Positions 43,868-52,028 of a DNA stretch of 64,000 bases are shown here, in pieces. Below the pieces are notes generated by a model. That model was not told the origin of the DNA. It made no database searches and saw only the letters and a list, made by a program, of their open reading frames with translations. The stretch is from Paenibacillus artemisiicola (GTDB lineage: Bacteria > Bacillota > Bacilli > Paenibacillales > Paenibacillaceae), in the NCBI RefSeq assembly GCF_017652985.1, contig NZ_JAGGDJ010000005.1, positions 186,001 through 250,000 on the forward strand. The letters are read 5' to 3'. How positions within the stretch are numbered: the stretch's first letter is position 1; every line of letters begins with the position of its first letter. The position numbers and the translations under genes are program-made.

Positions 43868-44245
43868 TCAGGCGAACAGGCTGATCAAATTGCCGTCGGG
43901 ATCGGCGACGATCGCGTAGCGCTGGCCCCAAAAGGCGTCCCACGGCTCGCGGCGGCCTTCGTAGCCCCGCTCGACGATGCCGCGGTAGAGCGCGTCCACC
44001 GACGAAGCGTCCGCGCAGCGGAACGCCAGCTCGATCCGGTGGCCCGACGGCCGCTCCCAGCTGCCGTAGACGCCCCGCGCGACCTCGACCGTGTCGAAGG
44101 CGATCCGCACGCCTTCCTGCGCGATTTCGACATGCGGCTCGCGGTCCGCCGTTTCGGGGATTTCGAAGCCCAGCGCGCGGTAAAAACCCAGCGCCTTTCC
44201 CATATCCTCGACCACGATGCCGATCATATCGAGTTTTACGGTCAT
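43868..44245 (-). CDS. VOC-superfamily (glyoxalase/bleomycin-resistance-like) protein
   Basis: A 125-residue single-module vicinal-oxygen-chelate protein: LDMIGIVVEDMGKALGFYRA at the start and YAIVADPDGNLISLF at the end are typical. Between them are a HVEIAQEGVRIAFDT strand and RIELAFRCADA. Function (dioxygenase, isomerase or ligand-binding protein) cannot be assigned. ATG 44245 has AAAGGAG eleven bases upstream. A TATACT -10 lies further upstream. It is divergent from the UvrC-like gene. Confidence 0.85.
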   Translation of the reverse strand: MTVKLDMIGIVVEDMGKALGFYRALGFEIPETADREPHVEIAQEGVRIAFDTVEVARGVYGSWERPSGHRIELAFRCADASSVDALYRGIVERGYEGRREPWDAFWGQRYAIVADPDGNLISLFA

Positions 44246-44324
44246 TTTCGATCGACTCCTTTCATTTTTGTACCAGTATACCACAGCTAAAACCAATTTC
44301 TTCCTATGAAACTCGCAGCCGTGC

Positions 44325-44375
44325 TTTTCAAATATTCTCCGCGAAGGTACAATGGTAGCAGAGAACACACGTTTG
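44325..44375 (+). promoter_or_regulatory. Promoter with LexA box for the UvrC/Cho-like gene
   Basis: TTTTCA (44325-44330) and TACAAT (44348-44353) are 17 bp apart. Just downstream, AGAACACACGTTTG (44362-44375) matches 12 of 14 bases of the B. subtilis LexA (SOS) box CGAACRNRYGTTYC. A repressor bound here would block transcription until DNA damage. Confidence 0.6.
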
Positions 44376-44422
44376 GAGCCGCGCGGCGTGGACCGGCGGC
44401 AAGGGGAAAGGGGCACGGACAG

Positions 44423-45799
44423 ATGGAGCCTTCGGCGCCGTTCGCGTTCAAGGCCGGCGACTACCCGGAGAAGCCGGGCTGCTACCTGATGCGCGACGCA
44501 TCGGGCCGCCTGCTGTACGTCGGCAAGTCCAAGAAGCTGAGAAGCCGGCTGCGGTCGTACTTCACGACCCGCCACGCGCGCAAGCGGCTGCGGGAGCTCG
44601 TGGCGCAAATCGCGAGCATCGAGATCATTCTCGTCAACAACGAGACGGAGAGCCTGCTGCTGGAAAACAATTTGATCAAAATCCATAAGCCGCCGTACAA
44701 CCGCGCCTTGAAGCGGGACAACAGCGGCTATGCTTATTTGGAGCTGACCGGGGAGCGGATCCCGCGGCTGGCGGTGCATTTTCGCGACCGCCGGGAGCCG
44801 GGGCAAGCGGCCGGTGACGGCGCCGGAACGGCCGCCGCGGGCGCGGACGCCGCGCCGCCGGCCGTGAATGACGCCGCGGGAGACGCCGGCGCGCCGCCGA
44901 ACGAGAAGGCGGAGCATGCGGCCCCGGGCAAGCCCGCGGGCCGTACCCGCGCGTCCGGCAAACGGGGCACCGGCGCAGCATCCGGCACGCCGGCCGGCAA
45001 ACGGGACAAGCCCGCCGAAGCGGAACGCCAGCCCGCGCAAGCCGAGCCGAAGCGGTTCGGTCCGTTCGCCAGCGCGAGGTTCCGCAACGAGCTACTGGAG
45101 TTTTTGACCGACCACTATAAGCTGCGTTCGTGCGCGACGCTGCCGAAGCGCGCCTGCTTGCTGTATCATATCGGGCGGTGCAGCGGCATTTGCGAAGGGC
45201 ATATCTCCGAGGCGGAGTACGCGAAGGACGTGAAGCAGGTGACCGAGCTGCTGTTCGGCGGGAGCAAGGACGCCTTGCTCGCCCGCATGTACGCTCAGAT
45301 GGCGGAGTACGCGGAGCAGCTCAAATTCGAGAAGGCGCAGAACATGCTGGAGCACATCCGCAACCTGGAGAAGACGCCGGAGCGGCAGATCGTCGACCGG
45401 GAAACGAACGTCAACCAGGAGGTGCTCTATTTCGGCAGCGAAGGCGTCATGATCGCGAAGGTGCAGCAGGGCATGCTGCGGGATTTCCAACTGCACGAGC
45501 TGGAACGGGGCTATGGGGAAACGGCCTGCGACCGGTTTCTCGTTCAGCGGTACCGGGCGGAGACGAAGCCGGACGAGCTGATCGTCAACCGCGTCGCCGA
45601 TCCCGCCGCGGTGCGCCGCGCGCTGCGGCGTCCGGGAGAAGGGCAGGCACCGCCGCTGCAGATCACGCAGCCGAAGCGGGGGCTGAAGCACGCGCTGCTC
45701 CAGCTGTGCAAGGAGAACTACGAGTACCGCAAGGGCGCCGGGCAGCATGCGGCGGACAGCGTGTCGAAGCGCGGCACATGCTCGGGTTGCGAGCAATGA
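44423..45799 (+). CDS. UvrC/Cho-like GIY-YIG nuclease lacking the RNase H endonuclease domain
   Basis: A 458-residue protein. Residues ~18-100 are the GIY-YIG nuclease domain (GCYLMRDASGRLLYVGKSKK, then ESLLLENNLIK with the metal-binding Glu). Residues ~135-215 are an Ala/Pro/Lys-rich low-complexity insert, absent from standard UvrC. After RFGPFASARFRNELLEFL comes the Cys block CLLYHIGRCSGIC, then a UVR (UvrB-binding) helix pair near MAEYAEQLKFEKAQNMLEHI (~310). It stops where UvrC's RNase H-like endonuclease domain would be well underway, ~140 residues short, so it resembles E. coli Cho, which is also SOS-controlled. ATG 44423 has AAAGGGG upstream. The LexA box supports a DNA-damage role. 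Confidence 0.82.
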   Translation: MEPSAPFAFKAGDYPEKPGCYLMRDASGRLLYVGKSKKLRSRLRSYFTTRHARKRLRELVAQIASIEIILVNNETESLLLENNLIKIHKPPYNRALKRDNSGYAYLELTGERIPRLAVHFRDRREPGQAAGDGAGTAAAGADAAPPAVNDAAGDAGAPPNEKAEHAAPGKPAGRTRASGKRGTGAASGTPAGKRDKPAEAERQPAQAEPKRFGPFASARFRNELLEFLTDHYKLRSCATLPKRACLLYHIGRCSGICEGHISEAEYAKDVKQVTELLFGGSKDALLARMYAQMAEYAEQLKFEKAQNMLEHIRNLEKTPERQIVDRETNVNQEVLYFGSEGVMIAKVQQGMLRDFQLHELERGYGETACDRFLVQRYRAETKPDELIVNRVADPAAVRRALRRPGEGQAPPLQITQPKRGLKHALLQLCKENYEYRKGAGQHAADSVSKRGTCSGCEQ

Positions 45800-45914
45800 A
45801 TCCGCCTATTTAGCCGTGTATCACCCCGAACGAACGGCGGTCGCGCTTGCCCTCCCAAGCCGACCGTTGCGCAATGATGACGGGTCGCCTAAGCCATCGC
45901 TTGCCCGGCGGCTT

Positions 45915-46364
45915 TTACTCTCGCACGTCGGCGCCGAGATACGCCCGCGTCTCTTGATCGAAATACAGCACGATCGGACCGAGCAGTCCGTCTTGGGTCG
46001 TGCGCAGCGTCACGCGGTACGCCGGACGGGACGCGTCGCTGCGCGCCGTCATCGCCGCGGCCGTCTGCCAGCGGGGCACGTCGTTCCAATCCACGAGCGC
46101 GACCGGCGTCGTTTTCCAGTCGCCGTCCACCGTTCGCCGCGCGGAATCGGAGAGCCGCTTCCAAGCGGCCTGGCGGACGTCGTCGGCTTCTTCGGCACAA
46201 CGGGCGGCCGTTTCCGTTATCGCGAGCAGCTTTGCCTGCACGGCGCAGGGGACGCCGGTTGCCGGCTGCGGTTCGCGGCTGACGGTGCCGGACGGCTGGC
46301 CGAGCAGAAGGATGCCAAAGGCTGCCGCCGCCGCGAGGCGGAGCGGGATGCGTATCGGATTCAT
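45915..46364 (-). CDS. Exported protein of unknown function
   Basis: A 149-residue protein with a signal peptide or N-terminal anchor (residues 1-22, RIPLRLAAAAAFGILLLG) and GAGGTGA before ATG 46364. The body contains two Cys (C40 and C56, about) and a C-terminal strand pattern RVTLRTTQDGLLGPIVLYFD, probably beta-rich. I do not recognise the family. It is divergent from the serine hydrolase gene, 102 bp apart. Confidence 0.7.
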   Translation of the reverse strand: MNPIRIPLRLAAAAAFGILLLGQPSGTVSREPQPATGVPCAVQAKLLAITETAARCAEEADDVRQAAWKRLSDSARRTVDGDWKTTPVALVDWNDVPRWQTAAAMTARSDASRPAYRVTLRTTQDGLLGPIVLYFDQETRAYLGADVRE

Positions 46365-46466
46365 GCCGAATCACCTCTTCATTAAAGGCTCGGAATGCGT
46401 TGCTTGCCTATACCGACGCAGCTATCGTCGAATGGGTTGCGCCATCCGCGCGAAAGGAGCAACACG

Positions 46467-47480
46467 ATGCTGCATAACGCCAAACGATCGCCGGCCGGCG
46501 CGTTCCGCCGTTTGGACGCCTACATGGAGGAAACGCGCGAGCTGCTCTCGACCGGTTCCGCCCTGTGCGTCGTCCGGGGAGACGCCGTCGTCCACGAGGC
46601 ATACGGCGGCCGGCACGGCGCGGAGCCGGGAAGCCGGCCGATCGACGCGGCTTCGCAATTTCATCTCGCGTCCGTCCGCAAAACGTATCTCGGCTTCGCC
46701 GTCAGCCTCGCCATCGAAGAAGGGCGGATCGCGAGCCTCGACGACGCGGCCGCGGATTATCTCGAGGACGCCGGCGAGGTGCCGCTTGAAGGCATCACGC
46801 TACGGCATCTGCTCACGCATACGCACGGCCTGCGGCGCGGGGGCGAAGCCGGCCGGGAGTTTCCGCCGGGAACGGGCTGGAGCTACAACAATAGCGGCGT
46901 GAACCTGCTTATCCGCATCGTCGCGCGCGTCTTCGGCAAGCCGCCGGCGGAGGTGCTGCGCGAACGCGTTTTCCGGCCGCTCGGCTTCGCGCGGACGGAC
47001 TGGCGCGCGGAGCGGACGGAGGAGCTGGTCTGGATGGACGAAGCGTACGGGACCGACGACGGCTCCGAAGCGAATCTGTTCGCGAACGCGCGCGAGCTCG
47101 CGTACTGGGGCGCGCTGCACCTGAACGGGGGCGGCTTCGCGGGCGTCCGGATCGCGCCGCGGCGCGTCTTCGAACGCGCGGCTGCCGTCGCTTCCCCGGA
47201 GGGACTGCCGGCCCGTTATCCGCGCAACGGCTTCCTGTGGCAGGTGCAGGCCGGCCCGTCGGAGCGGTCCGAGCTCGGGCCCTCGCTGCCGGCCGGCGCG
47301 TTCCAGTCGCTCGGCGTCTACGGGAGCGCGGTGCTCGTCCTTCCGTCGCACGGCGCCGCGGCGGTCCGCATGCTGAACGGCTTCAAGCCGAATCCGCCCG
47401 GCTACGATTACCTGGCGGATATCCGCCGGTTCGGCGACCTCGTGCTCGAGGCGCTGGAATGTGCTAGTATGAAGGGATAA
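46467..47480 (+). CDS. Serine hydrolase of the beta-lactamase (class C-like) family
   Basis: A 337-residue protein with the family's SxxK (S69-V-R-K72, nucleophile and general base) and YxN (Y140-N-N142) motifs, plus HLLTHTHGL. No signal peptide is visible, so it probably acts in the cytoplasm as an esterase or peptidase, not as a beta-lactamase. AAAGGAG precedes ATG 46467. It is shorter than EstB or AmpC and its third motif is not clear. The acetyltransferase gene starts 45 bp after it. Confidence 0.82.
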   Translation: MLHNAKRSPAGAFRRLDAYMEETRELLSTGSALCVVRGDAVVHEAYGGRHGAEPGSRPIDAASQFHLASVRKTYLGFAVSLAIEEGRIASLDDAAADYLEDAGEVPLEGITLRHLLTHTHGLRRGGEAGREFPPGTGWSYNNSGVNLLIRIVARVFGKPPAEVLRERVFRPLGFARTDWRAERTEELVWMDEAYGTDDGSEANLFANARELAYWGALHLNGGGFAGVRIAPRRVFERAAAVASPEGLPARYPRNGFLWQVQAGPSERSELGPSLPAGAFQSLGVYGSAVLVLPSHGAAAVRMLNGFKPNPPGYDYLADIRRFGDLVLEALECASMKG

Positions 47481-47524
47481 AAATCCCGTGATCGAGCGCC
47501 TGCGGGCCGAAAGGAGAATGCGCG

Positions 47525-48085
47525 ATGAATCCACTGCTGCTCGATATTCCGTCTCAGTTCGAGACGGAGCGGCTGCTGCTGCGGGTGCCGCGTCCGGGCG
47601 ACGGACGCGCCGTGGCCGAGGCGATGAAAGCGTCCATGAAGGAGCTGCGCGCCTGGCTGCCGTTTGCCCAGGAGGAGCCGGACGAGGACCGGACCGAGGC
47701 CAATCTGCGCGAGGCGTACGCCCAATTTATCCGGCGCGAGGACATGCGGCTCTTGCTGTTCGAGAAATCGACGGGGCAATTCATCGGCTCCTCGGGCCTC
47801 CACAATCCGGACTGGAACGTGCGGAAGTTCGAAATCGGGTATTGGATCGACACCCGGCACGGCGGCAAAGGCTACATGACCGAAGCGGTGCAGGGCATCA
47901 CGGTGTTCGCGTTCACGGAGCTGCTGGCGCGGCGGGTCGAGATCCGCTGCGACGCGCTGAACGAGAAGAGCCAGGCCATCCCGCAGCGGCTCGGTTTCTG
48001 GCATGAAGCGACGCTGCGCAACGACGGCTTGTCGGCCGACGGCTCGCGGCTGCGGGACACGTATATTTTCGGCATGATCCCGTAA
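47525..48085 (+). CDS. GNAT N-acetyltransferase, RimJ/RimL type
   Basis: A 186-residue acetyl-CoA-dependent transferase. TERLLLRVPRPGDGRAVAEA begins the RimJ/RimL pattern; IGYWIDTRHGGKGYMTEAV contains the acetyl-CoA loop (R/Q-x-x-G-x-G/A form), and VEIRCDALNEKSQAIPQRLGF is the conserved late block. B. subtilis relatives include YdaF-type proteins acting on ribosomal protein or small amines. GGAGAAT precedes ATG 47525. Substrate not assignable. Confidence 0.88.
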   Translation: MNPLLLDIPSQFETERLLLRVPRPGDGRAVAEAMKASMKELRAWLPFAQEEPDEDRTEANLREAYAQFIRREDMRLLLFEKSTGQFIGSSGLHNPDWNVRKFEIGYWIDTRHGGKGYMTEAVQGITVFAFTELLARRVEIRCDALNEKSQAIPQRLGFWHEATLRNDGLSADGSRLRDTYIFGMIP

Positions 48086-48113
48086 GCGGGCTTACCGACA
48101 AAAGGAGGCGGTC

Positions 48114-48710
48114 ATGATGCGAAAACAGCTGGTGCTGGACGCGGGCGGCGTCATCGTGACGAACCTGACGCCCGGCTTCTGGACGATGGTCGCCGACGCC
48201 GCGCGCGTCCCGTATCCGGACATTCGGGCGGCGTATAAGACGGAGCTGCGCGACGGCCTCTGGACCGGCGCCGTGTCGGAAGCGGACTTCTGGCGCTGGC
48301 TGGGAGACCGCTGCCCGGACGTGGCGGAGCGGGATGCCCGCGAGCTGCTGCGACGGAACCTTCGGCCGCTGCCGGCGTTCGAACGCGTCGCGGCTTGGAG
48401 CCGCCTCGCCGACGTCCATCTGCTCAGCAATCATCGCGCGGAGTGGCTGGCGCCGGTCGTGGAGCAGCTTCGTCCGTACTTGGGGCACGTCGTCATCTCG
48501 AGCGAGGCGGGAGCGAGCAAGCCGGCGGACGCGATGTTCGCGGCGCTGCGCGACCGGCTCGCGCCGGACGCGCCGGTGCTGTACGTCGACGACCATCCGG
48601 ACAATCTGGCCGCCGGAGAACGTTTCGGCTGGACCGGCTTGCTCGCGGACGACGGCGGGCGTTGGACCGGCGAGGCCGACGCATGGCTGCTGCAGGACCA
48701 TTGCGAATAG
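48114..48710 (+). CDS. HAD-superfamily hydrolase
   Basis: A 198-residue HAD-IA-type phosphatase: LDAGGV (motif I, nucleophile D9), HLLSNHRAEW (motif II), the Lys in GASKPADAMF (motif III), VDDHPDN (motif IV). In motif I the usual second Asp is replaced (D-A-G), so a phosphotransfer acid/base is missing and activity may be altered. Two starts, ATG 48114 and 48117, sit 5 and 8 bases after GGAGG. Follows the acetyltransferase by 28 bp. Confidence 0.82.
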   Translation: MMRKQLVLDAGGVIVTNLTPGFWTMVADAARVPYPDIRAAYKTELRDGLWTGAVSEADFWRWLGDRCPDVAERDARELLRRNLRPLPAFERVAAWSRLADVHLLSNHRAEWLAPVVEQLRPYLGHVVISSEAGASKPADAMFAALRDRLAPDAPVLYVDDHPDNLAAGERFGWTGLLADDGGRWTGEADAWLLQDHCE

Positions 48711-48726
48711 TCGGAACGGTCCGTTG

Positions 48727-48830
48727 ACACGGATGGCAGGAACGGATGGCAGGAACGGACAGCAGGAACGGGAAGCAAGAGCGGACAGCAGCAACGAACA
48801 CCAGACAAACAGCAGGAACAAACCGTCGAA
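48727..48830. repeat. Degenerate short tandem repeats (GGCAGGAACGGA type)
   Basis: Units related to GGCAGGAACGGA recur every ~12-15 bases between the HAD and acetyltransferase genes, with decay toward 48830. Confidence 0.6.
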
Positions 48831-48869
48831 CGACAGTCGATTTAGTCAGAAGGAGCGGACCGGACAACC

Positions 48870-49334
48870 ATGCATGAATTGCGCATCGTCGACGTAGGCA
48901 TGAAAGACCCCGATTTGCTCGGGCTGATCGGCAAGCTGGACGCGTACTTGTACGCATTGTATCCGCCGGAGGAGGTTTTCGGCGTCGACTTGGACGACCC
49001 GGACCTCCGGGACATTCATTTCGCGGCGGCCTATCTGGACGGCCAACCGGCCGGCTGCGGGGCGATCAAGGAGCTCGACGGGACGACGACGGAGCTGAAA
49101 CGGTTCTACGTCGAGCCGGAATTCCGCAACCGCGGCGTCGCCGGGCGGATGCTCCGCTATTTGGAAGACAAGGCCCGGGCGCGCCGCTACGCCGTCATTC
49201 GGCTGGAGACGGGCGGGCCTCAATTCGAAGCCGTGGCGTTCTACAAGAAACACGGGTACGCCCCCATCGAGCCGTACGGCGAATATATCGGCTGCCCCTC
49301 GAGCTTATGTTTCGAGAAGCGGCTGGAAGGCTAG
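48870..49334 (+). CDS. GNAT N-acetyltransferase
   Basis: A 154-residue single-domain acetyltransferase. ELKRFYVEPEFRNRGVAGRM holds the acetyl-CoA motif (R-N-R-G-V-A) and RLETGGPQFEAVAFYKKHGY the late Tyr region. It begins MHELRIVDVGMKD, with AAGGAG about 14 bases upstream, a rather long spacing. Related proteins act on small amines or antibiotics, but no substrate can be assigned. Probably in the same transcription unit as cysK or just before it. Confidence 0.85.
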   Translation: MHELRIVDVGMKDPDLLGLIGKLDAYLYALYPPEEVFGVDLDDPDLRDIHFAAAYLDGQPAGCGAIKELDGTTTELKRFYVEPEFRNRGVAGRMLRYLEDKARARRYAVIRLETGGPQFEAVAFYKKHGYAPIEPYGEYIGCPSSLCFEKRLEG

Positions 49335-49403
49335 GATAGGGAAGTACGGGATAGGTTTACGAGGTACAACAATAATTTTGCTTATCTTTGAGGAGGTTAT
49401 CGG

Positions 49404-50342
49404 ATGCCGGGCATCGCAAAAAACATCACGGATCTCATCGGCAACACTCCGATGCTGGAGCTGTCCAAATTCGCGGGCAAAGCGGGAGCGCAGGCGAAAA
49501 TCGTCGCCAAGTTGGAGTATTTCAACCCGGCGGGCAGCGTCAAGGACCGGATCGGCTTCGCCATGATCAAGGACGCGGAGGAGCGGGGATTGCTGCAGCC
49601 GGATTCCGTCATCATCGAACCGACGAGCGGGAACACGGGCGTCGGGCTGGCGATGGCCGCCGCGGCTATGGGCTACCGCCTCGTCATCGTGCTGCCCGAA
49701 AGCTTCAGCATGGAACGGCGCAAGCTGCTCGCGGCGCTCGGCGCGGAGCTCGTGCTGACGCCGGCGATGGAAGGCATGGGAGGCGCGATCCGGAAGGCGG
49801 AGGAGCTGGCCGCCGAAATCCCGCATTCCTTTATTCCGCAGCAGTTCGAAAACCCGGCGAATCCGGCGGTGCACAAACGGACGACCGCGGAGGAAATCTG
49901 GGCGGACACGGCCGGCGCCGTCGATATTTTCGTCGCGGGCGTCGGCACGGGGGGCACGATTTCCGGCGTCGGCGAGGTGCTGAAGCAGAAAAATCCGGCC
50001 GTGCGGATCGTCGCGGTGGAGCCGTACGACTCGCAGGTGCTGGCCGGCGGCCAGAAGGGCGGCCATGCCATCCAAGGCATCGGCGCCGGCTTCGTGCCGG
50101 GCAACTACAACCCGGCCGTCGTCGACGAGATCGTGCCGGTGCGCAACGAGGAAGCAATCGAGACGGCGCGCGCGCTGGCGCGGACCGAAGGGCTGCTCGT
50201 GGGCATCTCTTCGGGAGCGGCGGCGTTCGCGGCGCTTCAGCTGGCCAAGCGGCCGGACAATAAGGACAAGACCATCGTCGTGCTCCTGCCGGACACGGGC
50301 GAGCGGTACCTGTCCACCGCGCTGTTCTCGGATCCGCATTAA
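49404..50342 (+). CDS. cysK: Cysteine synthase A (O-acetylserine sulfhydrylase)
   Basis: Cytoplasmic PLP enzyme that makes L-cysteine from O-acetylserine and sulfide. The 312-residue protein has the PLP Lys K47 in [11 protein letters not shown], the TSGNTG phosphate loop (74-79), and [10 protein letters not shown] (~178-187). The closing YLSTALF is the family's C-terminal end. GGAGG precedes ATG 49404. In Firmicutes cysK is often regulated by CymR; I could not identify a clear CymR box in the 69 bp upstream. Confidence 0.95.
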   Translation: MPGIAKNITDLIGNTPMLELSKFAGKAGAQAKIVAKLEYFNPAGSVKDRIGFAMIKDAEERGLLQPDSVIIEPTSGNTGVGLAMAAAAMGYRLVIVLPESFSMERRKLLAALGAELVLTPAMEGMGGAIRKAEELAAEIPHSFIPQQFENPANPAVHKRTTAEEIWADTAGAVDIFVAGVGTGGTISGVGEVLKQKNPAVRIVAVEPYDSQVLAGGQKGGHAIQGIGAGFVPGNYNPAVVDEIVPVRNEEAIETARALARTEGLLVGISSGAAAFAALQLAKRPDNKDKTIVVLLPDTGERYLSTALFSDPH

Positions 50343-50621
50343 GCGGCTAGCCTCCGCATGTCGGGACGCGAGGCGTTGCGCGGCACGCGGCGATGGACTG
50401 GCGCGGCGGCAAGGCGTTCCGCATGCGGCCGGCTGTGAATGTTGGCGGGAACGTTTCCGGTCCCGGCGGTCGTCCCGGCGTCCCGGCAGCGACCAGCGGA
50501 CCGGCGCTGGTTCCCGGCGAGCGACCAACTGGCCGATTCGAGTCCCGGCGAGTTGCCAACGGCCGAACGTTTTGATGCTTTAGATTAGGCACACCGCTTT
50601 CCTGGAGAGGAGATACGCCGC

Positions 50622-51413
50622 GTGCTGACCAATCTCTTGATCGTCTTCGCGATGACGACGATCATCCATACGGCGGAGACCCTGTCGTACGCCGTCCGGC
50701 TGGCGGGGGTCCGGTTGAACAAAATCGCCGTCGCGCTGTCCTTGACCGGCATCATCGTGCTGGTGTCGCGGACGGCGAACATGGTGCAGGGGCCGATCGC
50801 GGCCAAGTTCGTCGACTACGGGCGGTCGCACCCCGGCTTTCCCATGCTGCATTACTTGCGCGTCACGCTGCTCGCGTCGTCGGTCGGCACGCTGCTCGCG
50901 ATCATCCTGTTTCCGACCTGCGTGCGGCTTTTCGCCCGCATGATCGCGAAGCTGGAGATCGCGGGCTCCTTGCCGAAGCTCGTGTCGAGCGTCACGATCG
51001 GGCAGCTGAAGAACACGAGGCATTACGTCCGTCTGCCGCGCTTCAATCTTAGCCGATTCCGGTACTTGGGCATCTCGAAGACGTTCATGCTGCTCAGCGT
51101 CATCGTCACGTCGTTCTATACCGTCGGGGTCCTGGCGGCGCTCTACGCGGCCCATCTGTTTCCGCATTTCGGCACGGCCGCCTCGAACGCGTCCGGCATC
51201 ATCAACGGCATCGCGACGATTCTGCTGACGATCTTCATCGATCCGCAGCTCGGACTCATCACGGACAAGGCGCTCCGCAGCGCGGAATACCGGACGAAGC
51301 TCGGCAAAATCTACGTCGTCCTCATGACGGCGCGCTTCATGGGCACGATGCTGGCGCAGCTGGTGCTGGTTCCGGCGGCGTACCTGATCGGGTACTTCGT
51401 GACGGTGATTTGA
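50622..51413 (+). CDS. amj: Lipid II flippase Amj
   Basis: A 263-residue polytopic membrane protein (about six hydrophobic segments) matching the Amj/YdaH family: MLTNLLIVFAMTTIIHTAETLSYAVRLAGVR (conserved His, Glu and Arg in the first segment), SRTANMVQGPIAAKFVD, and a late DPQLGLITDKAL block. In B. subtilis Amj is an alternative to MurJ that flips lipid II across the membrane during peptidoglycan synthesis and is induced by envelope stress (sigma-M). GTG 50622 has GGAGAGGAG upstream. The gene ends at a terminator. Confidence 0.92.
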   Translation: MLTNLLIVFAMTTIIHTAETLSYAVRLAGVRLNKIAVALSLTGIIVLVSRTANMVQGPIAAKFVDYGRSHPGFPMLHYLRVTLLASSVGTLLAIILFPTCVRLFARMIAKLEIAGSLPKLVSSVTIGQLKNTRHYVRLPRFNLSRFRYLGISKTFMLLSVIVTSFYTVGVLAALYAAHLFPHFGTAASNASGIINGIATILLTIFIDPQLGLITDKALRSAEYRTKLGKIYVVLMTARFMGTMLAQLVLVPAAYLIGYFVTVI

Positions 51414-51430
51414 TGGTTTTATATAAAGAG

Positions 51431-51477
51431 GGCTGTCCTGCCGTCAGGAAAGACGACGAGGGGACGGCCTTTTTTTT
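51431..51477 (+). terminator. Rho-independent terminator of amj
   Basis: GGCTGTCC (51431-51438) pairs with GGACGGCC (51462-51469, one G-U) and is followed by eight T residues at 51470-51477. Confidence 0.8.
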
Positions 51478-51504
51478 GCCGATGTCGCGGTAAAGGCGCC
51501 TGGC

Positions 51505-51890
51505 GGACGGCTCAAGAACGGTACCACGTACCGTTCTTTCGGCGAAACCGCCGCCGAGCGGCTCAAGAGCGGTACCACGTACCGTTCTTTCGGCGAAACC
51601 GCCGCCGAGCGGCTCAAGAGCGGCACCACGTACCGCTCTTTCGGCGAAACCGCCGCCGAGCGGCTCAAGAACGGTACCACGTACCGCTCTTTCGGCGAAA
51701 CCGCCGCCGAGCGGCTCAAGAGCGGTACCACGTACCGTTCTTTCGGCGAAACCGCCGCCGAGCGGCTCAAGAGCGGTACCACGTACCGCTCTTTCGGCGA
51801 AACCGCCGCCGAGCGGCTCAAGAACGGTACTACGTACCGTTCTTTCGGCGAAACCGCCGCCGAGCGGCTCAAGAACGGGCCGCCAAGCGG
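51505..51890. repeat. 51-bp tandem repeat array of hairpins, about 7.5 copies
   Basis: CTCAAG recurs at 51511, 51562, 51613, 51664, 51715, 51766, 51817 and 51868, an exact 51-bp period. Each unit contains GAACGGTAC-x3-GTACCGTTC or a variant, a 9-bp stem with 3-nt loop. The third stem position switches between A-T, G-T and G-C among copies, but one copy has an A-C mismatch, so compensation is not strict. Confidence 0.88.
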
Positions 51891-52028
51891 CATGGATGTC
51901 CCTATTACTCACCGATTGATCCGTTTTCGTTATTCAGTCGGCCGGCCAGGCGCATTAAGATGGGGAGGATGACCGGATTTCGACGCTTCATGCCTGATTT
52001 TTCGTTTGGCGAGAGGAGACATGGACGA

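Larger units (their letters stand above)
51414..52028. other. Gene-free region: terminator and 51-bp tandem array
   Basis: Holds the amj terminator (51431-51477) and the repeat array (51505-51890). Frames on the minus strand stay open across the array because 51 is a multiple of three, but there is no ribosome binding site or recognisable protein. Confidence 0.6.

Noticed and set aside
51337..51912. Repeat protein genes on the minus strand across the 51-bp array
   Set aside because: Both frames are open only because of the 51-bp period; no ribosome binding site, and they overlap the amj terminator and 3' end.
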